Counted from the stretch's first letter, positions 55,276-63,753 are shown. The stretch: DNA of 64,000 bases from WLMZ01 sp037139095 (GCA_037139095.1 JBAXHD010000005.1:1-64000); one strand, 5' to 3'. Program-made: numbers and translations. Notes: generated from the sequence alone by a model not told the origin.

Positions 55276-55893
55276 ATGTCCGATATTCCACGACGGCAAC
55301 TCAACGTTTGTGTGTACTGCGGTACCAATCTCGGCGATACACCCGCGTACGAACAGGCGGCCCGCGAACTCGGAACGGTCCTTGCCGAGCGTGGCATGGG
55401 GCTTGTGTATGGCGGTGGCAAGCTCGGGCTGATGGGTGCGGTGGCCGACGCGGCACTCGCCGCCGGGGGTCATGTCATCGGCGTGATACCGCAGAGCTTG
55501 ATGCGAGCCGAGGTAGGTCACACCGGCCTCAGCGAACTCGAGGTGGCCGAGACAATGCACATTCGCAAAGCACGCATGGCCGAGTTATCCGACGCTTTCA
55601 TCGCCTTGCCTGGCGGCTTCGGCACGTTCGAAGAGTTGCTCGAAGTGCTCACGTGGAACCAGCTCGATTTCGTTCGTAAGCCGGTTGCAGTGCTCGATGT
55701 CGACCACTTTTATGCGCCGTTATTCGAGATGTTCGATCGAGCTGTATCGGCCGGATTCGCGCGCGAGGCGCATGCTCAATTGGCGCAACGAGCAACCAGC
55801 GTGCAGCAGGCGCTCGACATCGTGACCGCTGCACCGCCACCTACGGTGAGTAAGTGGATCGACCCTGATGGCGCTACCGGTTCAGTGTTTTGA
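55276..55893 (+). CDS. LOG-family cytokinin/AMP phosphoribohydrolase
   Basis: LOG/TIGR00730 protein of 205 residues. The signature LPGGFGTFEELLEVLTW (PGGxGTxxE) is present, with VYGGGKLGLMGAVADAAL and HIRKARMAELSDAFIAL. Members split nucleoside 5'-monophosphates (AMP or cytokinin nucleotides) to base plus ribose 5-phosphate. In bacteria it is often a purine-nucleotide nucleosidase. It overlaps the end of the convergent nucleotidyltransferase gene by 20 bases. Confidence 0.88.
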   Translation: MSDIPRRQLNVCVYCGTNLGDTPAYEQAARELGTVLAERGMGLVYGGGKLGLMGAVADAALAAGGHVIGVIPQSLMRAEVGHTGLSELEVAETMHIRKARMAELSDAFIALPGGFGTFEELLEVLTWNQLDFVRKPVAVLDVDHFYAPLFEMFDRAVSAGFAREAHAQLAQRATSVQQALDIVTAAPPPTVSKWIDPDGATGSVF

Positions 55894-56671
55894 TCTGACG
55901 CAGTGCCTCGGCCATAGCGCTCAGCGATGCTCGCAGCAGTGCGAGATCTACAGGTTGATCTGGTGCGGCGCGTAGCGCCACAACCGATTCGCACACACTG
56001 CGATGTTGCTCGCCAAGAACCTCGGCGGCCCACAGACCTGCCGCCGATTTTGAAGTGACGCCCCCAGTTGTCGCCGAATACAACATGCGGCACGCGCCAA
56101 GCAGACACCACTCCGCGACCGAACTAGGCAACGTGTCGGCGGGTCGCATCTCGCTGATCGCAGCTTCGAACTGATCGTGCACGGGCTTCCAATAGTGTTT
56201 GCTGTTGTCGGTGATGAAGCGCGCGAATTCATCGAGGTCGAGCGGAATATCTAACTCGGAAGCTTCGGGTCCGCGAACTCGAATGCCATGTGTGGCGAGC
56301 GTGTGCCACGTGACGGGGTTGAGCTCGAAGCACTCGGCGTCGTGATGGAAATCGCCGCTCAGTGTCCACGGTCGGGTGACCCCTTGCGGCGACAGCGTGA
56401 GGTCGCTCCAAGCAAGGAATGGTCCGTCAACGCGCGCCCCCGGGCAACGCTCACTGAACACGGCATGTGCAGTGAGCAAGGTGGCTGCCGTCTCTTCATC
56501 GGCTGGTTCAGTGGTAATGGCGACGATGTCGATATCGCTCGAATGCGGCTTCCAGTCGTCGAGCGCAATCGAGCCAATCACGTAGAGACCTTCGATCGAT
56601 CGCGGAGCAATCTCGTCGTATGTGCTCATCCAGGTTCGGATGGTCTCGAACCACTCGGGGCTTTGGGTCAC
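55874..56671 (-). CDS. Nucleotidyltransferase, aminoglycoside adenylyltransferase-like
   Basis: Protein of 265 residues with the pol-beta nucleotidyltransferase motif GLYVIGSIALDDWKPHSSDIDIVAI (GSxxxxxxxxxSDxD) near the N-terminus. The C-terminal part has a helical AadA/DUF4111-like region (PSSVAEWCLLGACRMLYSATTGG). This architecture is shared by spectinomycin/streptomycin adenylyltransferases and uncharacterised relatives. Resistance should not be assumed. It converges on the LOG gene and is divergent from the serine hydrolase. Confidence 0.78.
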   Translation of the reverse strand: MTQSPEWFETIRTWMSTYDEIAPRSIEGLYVIGSIALDDWKPHSSDIDIVAITTEPADEETAATLLTAHAVFSERCPGARVDGPFLAWSDLTLSPQGVTRPWTLSGDFHHDAECFELNPVTWHTLATHGIRVRGPEASELDIPLDLDEFARFITDNSKHYWKPVHDQFEAAISEMRPADTLPSSVAEWCLLGACRMLYSATTGGVTSKSAAGLWAAEVLGEQHRSVCESVVALRAAPDQPVDLALLRASLSAMAEALRQIKTLNR

Positions 56672-56703
56672 CTCGAAAGTCTTGCACGGACTACGTTCGG
56701 GCT

Positions 56704-57732
56704 GTGCATGAGTTGCGTACCCATCCGCTTGGCGAGCAGTGGCCCACTTTGGCGTGGCCGATCGGCAGTCCTGATCAAGACGTTGATACCGCAGCGGCCC
56801 GTGCTGCGCTGCGGGCTATTCGCGATACTCCCGAAGAGGCGGGCGTTCCCTTGGCCACCGCGGTGGTGCATCGCGGACGATTGATCTACGAGCAATACGC
56901 CCCGGGTTTCGATGCAACGAGCACGTTCATTTCGTGGAGCGTTGCCAAGAGCATCGTGCACGCAGTGTTTGGCATCTTGGTTGGCGATGGTCGCATCGAT
57001 ATCGATGAGCCTGCGCCGGTACCCGAATTCGTGGGAACCAACAAGGCTTCAATCACCATTCGCGATCTGTTTGCGATGAAGTCAGGCCTCGAATTCAACG
57101 AGGACTATGTCGATGAATCGACATCGCATTGCATCGACATGTTGTTTGGTGCAGGCACCAACGATCATGCGCACTACGCCGCGAGCCAACAGTTGTTGCA
57201 TGCGCCGGGCGCGGTGTGGAACTACGCATCGGGCACCACCAACATCTTGGCGAGAATCGCCGGCAATATCGTGGGCGGTGGCGAGCAGGGCATGCGCAAG
57301 TTCCTGAACGATCGCCTGTTTACGCCGCTGGGTATGACCAGCGCTGAGCCGAGCTTCGACGCATCCGGCACGTTTGTCGGTTCGTCGTATGTGTTCGCCA
57401 CGGCTCGAGATTTTGCTCGGTTCGGATACCTCTATTCGCGCGATGGCGAGTGGGACGAACACCGATTGTTGCCAGCCGGTTGGGTCGACTACGCGCGCAC
57501 CCAAGTAGTGGTTGACCCGGACCCTCCGCATTTTGGCTACGGAGCTCACTGGTGGATCTGGACCGATCAGCCAGGCAGCTTCGCCGCGCACGGATACGAA
57601 GGCCAATACGTAATCGTTATCCCCGAGCGTGACCTTGTGGTGGTGCAACTCAGCAAAGTTCCGTCAGCGTTTCGCCCGCTACTAGTCGCCAAGTTGCGTC
57701 AGTTGATCAACGCCTTTCCGTCGCTCGGCTGA
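56704..57732 (+). CDS. Class C beta-lactamase-like serine hydrolase (S12 family)
   Basis: Penicillin-binding/beta-lactamase-fold hydrolase of 342 residues. SWSVAKSI carries the SxxK nucleophile pair, YASGT stands at the YxN motif position, and HGYEGQ is near the KTG-box position, where Lys is missing. The family includes esterases and D-aminopeptidases. No signal peptide is seen, so it is probably cytosolic, which argues against a resistance enzyme. GTG at 56704 is chosen because the frame before it runs into the divergent gene. Confidence 0.8.
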   Translation: MHELRTHPLGEQWPTLAWPIGSPDQDVDTAAARAALRAIRDTPEEAGVPLATAVVHRGRLIYEQYAPGFDATSTFISWSVAKSIVHAVFGILVGDGRIDIDEPAPVPEFVGTNKASITIRDLFAMKSGLEFNEDYVDESTSHCIDMLFGAGTNDHAHYAASQQLLHAPGAVWNYASGTTNILARIAGNIVGGGEQGMRKFLNDRLFTPLGMTSAEPSFDASGTFVGSSYVFATARDFARFGYLYSRDGEWDEHRLLPAGWVDYARTQVVVDPDPPHFGYGAHWWIWTDQPGSFAAHGYEGQYVIVIPERDLVVVQLSKVPSAFRPLLVAKLRQLINAFPSLG

Positions 57733-57788
57733 ACACCCATGAGCAGTGAAGTCGCTGAACACGGTTCTGTATCGGCTAGCAAATAGGG

Positions 57789-59036
57789 ATGGCCAACGAC
57801 CCGCAGGAGCAACAGACCGCCGCGTCTGATGTCGTCGCGGCCAAAGTTGCTCGCCGCCCGCTTCGGTCGGCGGTCAAAATGGTGGCCTTTGCGGCGGTGA
57901 TCTACTTTTTTGTGTTGCCGCTGATACCTGGATTCCGCAACGCTGCGCATGAGCTTCGTCGTGTGTCGCCGCTCTTGCTCGTACTTGGCCTCGGGCTTGA
58001 ACTCGCGTCGCTGTATTCGTACTCGTTGCTCACACGAGCAGCGCTTGGCGAGTCTGGTTCATTGGTCTCCTCGTGGCGCATGTTTCGTATTCAGCTCAGC
58101 ACGCGCGCCCTCAGCAGCGTGGTGCCGGGCGGCACTGCCGCTGGGTCTGCGCTTGGTTATCGGTTGATGACAGTCTCAGGAATCCCTGGCCCCGATGCCG
58201 GCTTTGCGCTGGGCACAGCGGGCCTCGGATCTGCGGTGGTTCTCAACTTGCTGTTCTGGGCTGGGCTCATCATCTCGATCCCATTGCGCGGCGTGAACCC
58301 CGGATACGCCACTGCGGCCATCGCCGGCGTTCTCATCATGGGCCTCGTCGCCGCGCTTGTGTTCGGACTTGTCGAGGGCCAAGCACGCGCCGAACGAGTG
58401 TTGCGGTGGATCGCTCGTCGCGCGCACCAGAACGAAGATCGCGTCGGCGACGCGGTGCGGCACATTGGTGATCGACTCGAAGAGTTGGCCGAGGATCGCG
58501 CGTTGCTCAGGCGGGTTATTGGTTGGGCGGCCGCGAACTGGTTGCTTGATGCAGCAGCGCTGGGCGTGTTCCTCAGAGCGTTCGGTGGTTCAGTCAGTCT
58601 CGATGGCTTGATCATTGCCTTTGGCATCGCCAATATCGCTGCGGTCATCCCCATCACGCCGGGCGGACTCGGCGTGATCGAGGCGCTGCTGATCTCTACC
58701 CTCGTGGGCTTCGGCATGGGGCGCGGCATAGCCACGCTTGGCGTTGCTTCGTACCGACTGAGCCAGTTCTTCTTCCCGATCTTGCTCGGGGGTCTCAGCT
58801 ATTTGAGCCTGCGGCTTGGGCCATGGTCGGTCGAGCGGCGCACCGCGCTTCGGCCGCTGCGCGAGGTGGCCACCGAGGCTGCCAACGTTGGCGAGAGTCC
58901 TCTCGACTTCGACGAACGTTTTGCTCCGCGTCGGCCCAAGGGCGACCGAACCCGCGAGCTCGAACGGCAAGCTCAGCTGTTCGACCCCACGTTGCTCGAC
59001 GGCGACGACGATGCGGGTTCGCATCGGCTCTACTAG
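57789..59036 (+). CDS. Flippase-like membrane protein (LPG synthase TM family)
   Basis: Membrane protein of 415 residues with about eight hydrophobic segments, of the UPF0104 / lysylphosphatidylglycerol synthase transmembrane family. Marks are STRALSSVVPGGTAAGSALGYRL and, near the C-terminus, AFGIANIAAVIPITPGGLGVIEALL (the PGGLG motif). The tail from about residue 360 is charged and cytosolic. Members move lipids or act in cell-envelope glycolipid synthesis. The substrate is not known. Confidence 0.82.
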   Translation: MANDPQEQQTAASDVVAAKVARRPLRSAVKMVAFAAVIYFFVLPLIPGFRNAAHELRRVSPLLLVLGLGLELASLYSYSLLTRAALGESGSLVSSWRMFRIQLSTRALSSVVPGGTAAGSALGYRLMTVSGIPGPDAGFALGTAGLGSAVVLNLLFWAGLIISIPLRGVNPGYATAAIAGVLIMGLVAALVFGLVEGQARAERVLRWIARRAHQNEDRVGDAVRHIGDRLEELAEDRALLRRVIGWAAANWLLDAAALGVFLRAFGGSVSLDGLIIAFGIANIAAVIPITPGGLGVIEALLISTLVGFGMGRGIATLGVASYRLSQFFFPILLGGLSYLSLRLGPWSVERRTALRPLREVATEAANVGESPLDFDERFAPRRPKGDRTRELERQAQLFDPTLLDGDDDAGSHRLY

Positions 59037-59046
59037 CGTTCGACCC

Positions 59047-59571
59047 ATGAGCATTTACGAACGCCCCTTTGGTCGCTGCCTCGAAGACTTCGTCGTCGAC
59101 GACATTTATAAGCACTGGCCTGGAAAGACCATCACCGAATACGACGATCACCTGTTTTGCATGATCACAATGAACCATCACCCGTTGCACACCAACGATT
59201 GGTTCGCAAGCGAAAGCGTTCAGGGTCGCAACGTAGTTGTGGGCAACTTGGTGTACTCGCTGTGCCTCGGCATGAGCGTGCCCGATGTCAGCGGCGCCGC
59301 TATTGCCAACCTCGAGGTTGAGACCTTGCAGCACAAGTTCCCTACCTTCCACGGCGACACCATTCACGCCGAGACACGGGTGCTCGAAGTGAAAGAGTCC
59401 TCATCGAAGAACGATCGCGGCACGGTGCTCGTCGAGACCAAGGGCTTCAACCAAGACGGCAAAGAAGTGTGTTACTTCCGCCGTCGAGTAATGGTGTGGA
59501 AGCGTGACTTTGCTCCGGCCCGTCGTCGTCCATACGACGGCCAAGACGTGTGGACCAACAAGCCCTCCTGA
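59047..59571 (+). CDS. MaoC-family hydratase
   Basis: Hotdog-fold enoyl-CoA hydratase-like protein of 174 residues. MTMNHHPLHTNDWFASESVQGRNVVVGNLVYSL holds the typical (R)-hydratase-2 region with Asp and His (HTNDWFA). Members hydrate crotonyl-CoA and related substrates; some act as mesaconyl-CoA hydratase. Together with the CitE-like, Mcl-like and Mcd-like genes it may belong to the same CoA pathway, but it is 4 kb away from the nearest. It starts 10 bases after the flippase-like gene. The last 22 bases overlap mutY. Confidence 0.82.
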   Translation: MSIYERPFGRCLEDFVVDDIYKHWPGKTITEYDDHLFCMITMNHHPLHTNDWFASESVQGRNVVVGNLVYSLCLGMSVPDVSGAAIANLEVETLQHKFPTFHGDTIHAETRVLEVKESSSKNDRGTVLVETKGFNQDGKEVCYFRRRVMVWKRDFAPARRRPYDGQDVWTNKPS

Positions 59572-60389
59572 ACTGGGGGTTGCCGCAGCTGCGCGATCTG
59601 CCGTGGCGACATACCCGTGATCCGTGGGGGGTTCTCGTTAGCGAGGTCATGCTGCAGCAAACCCAAGCGCATCGGGTGATACCGAAGTGGCATGCGTTTA
59701 TGTCGGCGTACGCCACACCGTTGCAGTGCGCCAACGCCGCGTTGGGCGATGTGCTCGAACTCTGGCTCGGATTGGGCTATCCGCGTCGCGCCCGAAATTT
59801 GCATCTGGCCGCGCAACAGGTCTGCGCGCTCGGTGAGTTTCCGCGCACACTCGATGGGCTCCTTGCGTTACCCGGTGTTGGTGCCTATACAGCGCGGGCC
59901 GTGATGGCGTTTGCCTTCGAGCTTGATGCAGCAGTGGTCGACACCAATGTTGCGCGCGTCTACGCGCGCGTCGGAGGTTTGTCGCTCACCGCCCGACAGG
60001 TACAAGTAGCGGCCGATAGCGCGCTGCCAAGTGGGCTCTCATGGGAGTGGAACCAGTGCCTCATGGATCTCGGCGCTGTGCTGTGTCGGCCGCTGAACCC
60101 GGATTGCGACTCATGCCCGCTCGCTGCGCGCTGCGCGTGGCGAGGCCGCGGTGATGATCCTGCGATTGGGTCGGCTGGCGTGAGCACGCGCCAGAGTCGG
60201 TTTGCTGGCTCAGATCGTCAGGGCCGCGGTCGGTTGATGAAGGCTCTTGTAGATGGGCCGGTGCCAGCGCATCGGCTTGCTCACACGATGGGTTGGCCCG
60301 ATCAAGGCGAGCGGGCTGGTCGCGTCGCAGCAACGTTGGTAGCCGACGGACTCGTGGTGCTCGATAACCAGTGGTATCGGCACCCCTGA
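59550..60389 (+). CDS. mutY: A/G-specific adenine glycosylase, short form
   Basis: DNA repair glycosylase that removes adenine opposite 8-oxoguanine. The 279-residue protein holds the HhH-GPD domain: catalytic Glu in VSEVMLQQTQ, LPGVGAYTARAVMAFAF hairpin, catalytic Asp in AVVDTNVARVYAR, and the cluster CRPLNPDCDSCPLAARC (Cys-x6-Cys-x2-Cys-x5-Cys). The usual C-terminal NUDIX-like 8-oxoG-recognition domain (to about 350 residues) is missing or very short. The start is a GTG inside the end of the MaoC gene; WGLPQLRDLPWRHTRDPW is a standard MutY beginning. It converges on the UGSC gene. Confidence 0.9.
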   Translation: MDQQALLNWGLPQLRDLPWRHTRDPWGVLVSEVMLQQTQAHRVIPKWHAFMSAYATPLQCANAALGDVLELWLGLGYPRRARNLHLAAQQVCALGEFPRTLDGLLALPGVGAYTARAVMAFAFELDAAVVDTNVARVYARVGGLSLTARQVQVAADSALPSGLSWEWNQCLMDLGAVLCRPLNPDCDSCPLAARCAWRGRGDDPAIGSAGVSTRQSRFAGSDRQGRGRLMKALVDGPVPAHRLAHTMGWPDQGERAGRVAATLVADGLVVLDNQWYRHP

Positions 60390-60401
60390 GCGGTTGTTGT
60401 T

Positions 60402-60932
60402 TTACTGCGCTTGTGTCGCGGTAATAGCTGCCACGATCTCATCGAACGCTGCATCGGCATACGCCGACATTTCGTCGTCGGTGCGATCTTGGATGGGGTG
60501 TGGGGTGAACACGCGAGCCACCGTTGGGAAGCCCAACGATTGAGATTGCGATTCAGCTGCAGTGACGAACTCACCAGAAGCGACGAACACGCCGGGAATG
60601 CCGCGGCGCTCGAGATCAACGATGTCGTGCACACTGCACGACGTACAACTGCCTCAATCGGCGAGCGCTTCGATGACCACATGACACTGGCTGGCGATCT
60701 CGTGACGAAGATCTACGGGAGCCGGCTTGGTGAACGTGGGCTTACGAAATCGCTTGACCTCTGCGCCGATCTCGACAAGCCGCGTTTCGAGTCGATTCAA
60801 GAACACATCGCCGCGAGCTTTGGAGATATCGAGCAGACCAACCGTGAGGCCAGCCAGCGATGCTGGGCGCGTCAAGCGGGTGATCTCTGCCACGCGTCGT
60901 TCGTTGGTTGGGTCGAGCAGCACTGCGCTCAT
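60402..60932 (-). CDS. UGSC-family selenoprotein (in-frame UGA)
   Basis: Read through one UGA, this is a 176-residue protein. The ATG at 60932 starts MSAVLLDPTNERRV. At 60656-60654 the frame has TGA in the context Ala-Asp-TGA-Gly-Ser-Cys-Thr-Ser-Cys, which is the UGSC motif that names a known (seleno)protein family. The frame then continues, HDIVDLERRGIPGVFVASGEF, to a stop at 60402. Selenocysteine would be residue 93, with Cys96 and Cys99 nearby. An 8-bp hairpin starts 11 bases after the UGA, as in bacterial SECIS elements. The thioredoxin-domain gene lies 37 bases upstream. A simple nonsense mutation is the alternative. A standard gene caller would split this into two fragments. Confidence 0.88.
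60624..60642 (-). promoter_or_regulatory. Candidate bacterial SECIS hairpin
   Basis: On the minus strand GTCGTGCA-GTG-TGCACGAC forms a perfect 8-bp stem with a 3-base loop. The stem starts 11 bases after the UGA at 60656-60654, the spacing known for bacterial SECIS elements read by SelB, and the loop holds a GU. It lies inside the coding sequence, as bacterial SECIS elements do. Confidence 0.72.
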
Positions 60933-60969
60933 GAGAAGGCTCCTTGGGTCATTGGGGCAATCATTGTGG

Positions 60970-62409
60970 TCAGTATCGCACGGCGTGGGTGACGGGTTGA
61001 CTGCCAACCTCGCCGTTGGCCCAGCCGCCGATGATCACCGAGAACAGTCCGGCGCCGCCGCCCGCGTGAACGAGCAGCAGTCCGTCGGGTCTGAACTTGG
61101 GCAGGGTGAGATGTTCGAGATGGCTCGGAATACCTTCGGCGATGCCGTGAGCGCCTCGGGCAAGCTCGGCGCCGCTGATCTGTAGCCGGGCGTGAATCTC
61201 TTCGAGCACGCGCTCGCGATCCCAGCCCGCATCGCTAAAGACGCGGGCATGTTCGGGACCCATGATGATGACTGCGTCGAACGCCAAGACCAGCTTGGGG
61301 TTATGCAGCGTGCGCAGACAGCTCGCGAAGGTGTTCGCCAAGCTCTCGGGATCGCGTGCGAGCTGATCGACAACGCAACGCGGCCCTTCGCCAGCGAAGA
61401 CCGTGACTGCATCGGCGCCATCGGCAACTCCGCGCGCGGCTGCCAGCGATGTCCATGGCGAACCCAGTTCGTCTTCGGCGAAACAGAAGCTGAGCTTGCC
61501 AGGATTGCCGTGAGTAGCGCGGTCTACCTCGCCGGGGCGACCGCCACCCACGTTGCGGATCACCAGTTGCAAGGCGCGGCCAATGGTGAGGTTGGCGCGG
61601 TTGCCCTGACCGAGCACGTTCATACCTGAGTTCATGCCGATGTCGCGCGTGCCTGGACCATTGCAGATGACCACGGGACCCACAGGCATGGTGGTGGCCA
61701 ACACGCCGTGAATGTTGAACTCGTTGGTGCACACGGCCTCGAGAGCCGCGAGCACCCACGGGAAGTACTCGGGTAGGCAGCCCGCCATGACGGCGTTGAT
61801 TGCCACCTTCTCGACCGTGACCTCGATGAGATCGGGAGGAACAATCGCCACGATGTCGTCGGGCGCGCGATTGGTGCCGCTCAGCATCCGCAACACACGG
61901 GCCTCGGTTGGTGGAACCACCGGTAAGCCGTCGGTCCAGCCGCGATTGAACAACGCCTCGATCTCGTCTTCGGCGTCGGCGATCTCGACACGCCGCGCCC
62001 TCAGCACACTGCCGCTGAAACGCGCGCGGAGTTCGTCTTCGAGGTTGGGATCAACCGAGAGCGAACCGCAGCCTGGCCGCATCGCGCTGAGATCGCTTCC
62101 GAGGTCGTCGATTCCGGTGAGGGCCTGCCATGCGGCGCGGCTCCAGCCAACGGTGCGATCCACTTCTTCGCCGTCGATGACGCGCAGCAAGGTGGGCACT
62201 GTTTCGATGTCGTGGTGCCAGCTCACCGAGAGGTCGGCGTCGTGGATTGCGGCGAGGTCGGCAGGAAAGGTTGGGTCGTCTTGCGTATAGATCGTGAGTC
62301 CAACTTCGGCGGCGACGCGAGCAAGCACGGGGGTGACCATCACGCAGGTGGCGCACTCGCGTTTAACAATCGCAACGAGTCCGTTCGGCAGGCTTGGGGG
62401 CTGGCTCAT
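60970..62409 (-). CDS. Thioredoxin-domain protein partnered with the UGSC selenoprotein
   Basis: Protein of 479 residues. Residues 10 to about 90 are a thioredoxin-like domain with Cys19-Ala-Thr-Cys22 (VAIVKRECATCVMVTPVL) and a cis-Pro region (ETVPTLLRV). From about residue 150 it is a large domain beginning RGWTDGLPVVPPTEARVLRML, which I recognise only as a companion of UGSC-type proteins. Later marks are GPGTRDIGMNSGMNVLGQGNRANLT and VTVFAGEGPRCVVDQ. It probably gives electrons to the UGSC protein or uses them; the substrate is unknown. It is the first gene of a two-gene minus-strand operon. Confidence 0.75.
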   Translation of the reverse strand: MSQPPSLPNGLVAIVKRECATCVMVTPVLARVAAEVGLTIYTQDDPTFPADLAAIHDADLSVSWHHDIETVPTLLRVIDGEEVDRTVGWSRAAWQALTGIDDLGSDLSAMRPGCGSLSVDPNLEDELRARFSGSVLRARRVEIADAEDEIEALFNRGWTDGLPVVPPTEARVLRMLSGTNRAPDDIVAIVPPDLIEVTVEKVAINAVMAGCLPEYFPWVLAALEAVCTNEFNIHGVLATTMPVGPVVICNGPGTRDIGMNSGMNVLGQGNRANLTIGRALQLVIRNVGGGRPGEVDRATHGNPGKLSFCFAEDELGSPWTSLAAARGVADGADAVTVFAGEGPRCVVDQLARDPESLANTFASCLRTLHNPKLVLAFDAVIIMGPEHARVFSDAGWDRERVLEEIHARLQISGAELARGAHGIAEGIPSHLEHLTLPKFRPDGLLLVHAGGGAGLFSVIIGGWANGEVGSQPVTHAVRY

Positions 62410-62497
62410 GATCTGACCGTAGCTTCTGGGACGGACGTCACAAGCCTTCGGTGATTCTGAGCCGATCTAGAGTGTCTACATTGATCGCCACGGTCTG

Positions 62498-63373
62498 ATG
62501 AGTGGGGACATCGTGAAGAATCAGAACCAAATTGCCGTCACGTTTCGAGGTGTCCGAGGCTCGACCCCGTGCCACAGCGAAGCTACTGCGCGCTATGGCG
62601 GCAACACGTCGTGCGTGTCCCTTGCGATCCCCGATAACGACCCCGTCGTGTTCGATCTCGGAACAGGCCTGCGCTACTTCGGACTCGAGCAGCCCAACGA
62701 CGGCACGTTCCGCGGGCACTGCTTGCTGTCGCACCTGCATTGGGACCACACGCAGGGTCTGCCGTTCTTCACACCGATTCTGAATCCGGGTGCGCAGTTC
62801 GACATCTACGGTCCGCCGCAAGAAGACGGCCGCACGTTTAGCGATGTCATGTTCGATGCCATCAAGCCTCCGTTGTTCCCGATCGAACTCGATCAATTCC
62901 CGGGAACCCTGCGGTTCCATGATGTGAGCGACAGCAACTTCACGCTGGGAGACGCCGGCGAGGTGCACGTGAAGTCCCGGCTCATTCCGCACATCGGCCT
63001 CACGTGTGGCTACCGAGTCACATGGAACGGAATCTCTATTGCCTATCTCAGCGATCATCAGATGCCCTACGACGGCTCGATGAGCGCTTCACCGGCGGCA
63101 CTCGAGCTCATCGACGGATGCGATCTGCTGATTCATGATTCGCAGTACCTCCCCGCTGAGTTCGCGCTCAAGAGCACTTGGGGTCATTGCACTGCCGAGT
63201 ACGCCGCGTGGATCGCGGCCGAAGCAGGAGCCAAGAAGCTCGCGCTTTTCCACCACGATCCCGGTCGTTGCGACGATTCGCTCGACGAAGTGGCCAAGGA
63301 CATCGCTCGCTTGAGCGAAGTTGCCGGCGTCGAGGTATTCGCCGCCGCCGAGGGCCTCACCGTTTACGCGTGA
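62498..63373 (+). CDS. Metallo-beta-lactamase fold hydrolase (RNase Z/PqqB-like)
   Basis: Zinc hydrolase of 291 residues. Motif LLSHLHWDHTQGLPFF has the HxHxDH metal site, and IAYLSDHQMPYDG and LLIHDSQYLPAEF supply the further Asp and His ligands. The start of the domain, TFRGVRGSTPCHSEATARYGGNTSC, is typical of the large RNase Z/PqqB/phosphodiesterase-like group. The substrate is not known. The DoxX/MauE-like gene overlaps its stop by GTGA. The start may be 62498 (ATG) or a GTG a few codons later. Confidence 0.82.
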   Translation: MSGDIVKNQNQIAVTFRGVRGSTPCHSEATARYGGNTSCVSLAIPDNDPVVFDLGTGLRYFGLEQPNDGTFRGHCLLSHLHWDHTQGLPFFTPILNPGAQFDIYGPPQEDGRTFSDVMFDAIKPPLFPIELDQFPGTLRFHDVSDSNFTLGDAGEVHVKSRLIPHIGLTCGYRVTWNGISIAYLSDHQMPYDGSMSASPAALELIDGCDLLIHDSQYLPAEFALKSTWGHCTAEYAAWIAAEAGAKKLALFHHDPGRCDDSLDEVAKDIARLSEVAGVEVFAAAEGLTVYA

Positions 63374-63747
63374 CACTCGCATTCGCCGCCGGCCTCGTCC
63401 TTGGCATCGCGTTCCTCGCTGCGGGCGCGGCCAAAATCGCGTCCGGTTCGTTGTGGGCGCAGCAGGCGCAAGCAATTGGTGCGCCCGCATTGTCCGTGGC
63501 TGTTGTGCCGCCGCTCGAAATTGTCATCGGCGCACTGCTGTGCACACGCGCAGCCCCTGAGATAGTTGCGGCGATTGCGCTCGCACTGCTGGCAATGTTT
63601 ACCACGCTCATCACGGTGCGCCTTGCGCAAGGCAAGCGACCTCCGTGCGCGTGCTTCGGCTCGTGGAGCGCGCGCCCATTGGGCTGGCGTCACCTGCTTC
63701 GCAACCTTGTGCTGATTGCCCTCGCCGTTGTGGTGTTGATCGGCTAA
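63370..63747 (+). CDS. MauE/DoxX-like membrane protein
   Basis: Small membrane protein of 125 residues with four hydrophobic segments. LGIAFLAAGAAKIASG at the start and LAQGKRPPCACFGSWSARPLGWRHLLRNL near the end match the MauE-like group of the DoxX superfamily, whose CxCFG pair is thought to act in disulfide or quinone redox chemistry. GTG at 63370 overlaps the metallo-hydrolase stop. Confidence 0.78.
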   Translation: MTLAFAAGLVLGIAFLAAGAAKIASGSLWAQQAQAIGAPALSVAVVPPLEIVIGALLCTRAAPEIVAAIALALLAMFTTLITVRLAQGKRPPCACFGSWSARPLGWRHLLRNLVLIALAVVVLIG

Positions 63748-63753
63748 CTGGCG

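Noticed and set aside
55874..56671. An aminoglycoside resistance gene
   Set aside because: The nucleotidyltransferase motif and AadA-like C-terminus are present, but many chromosomal relatives have no resistance role and no mobile context is visible.
60402..61007. Reading the UGSC region as two separate genes or a pseudogene broken by a stop
   Set aside because: The UGA is exactly at the family's Sec position in a UGSC motif, both sides continue the same frame, and a hairpin at SECIS spacing follows. A random nonsense change would rarely fit all three.
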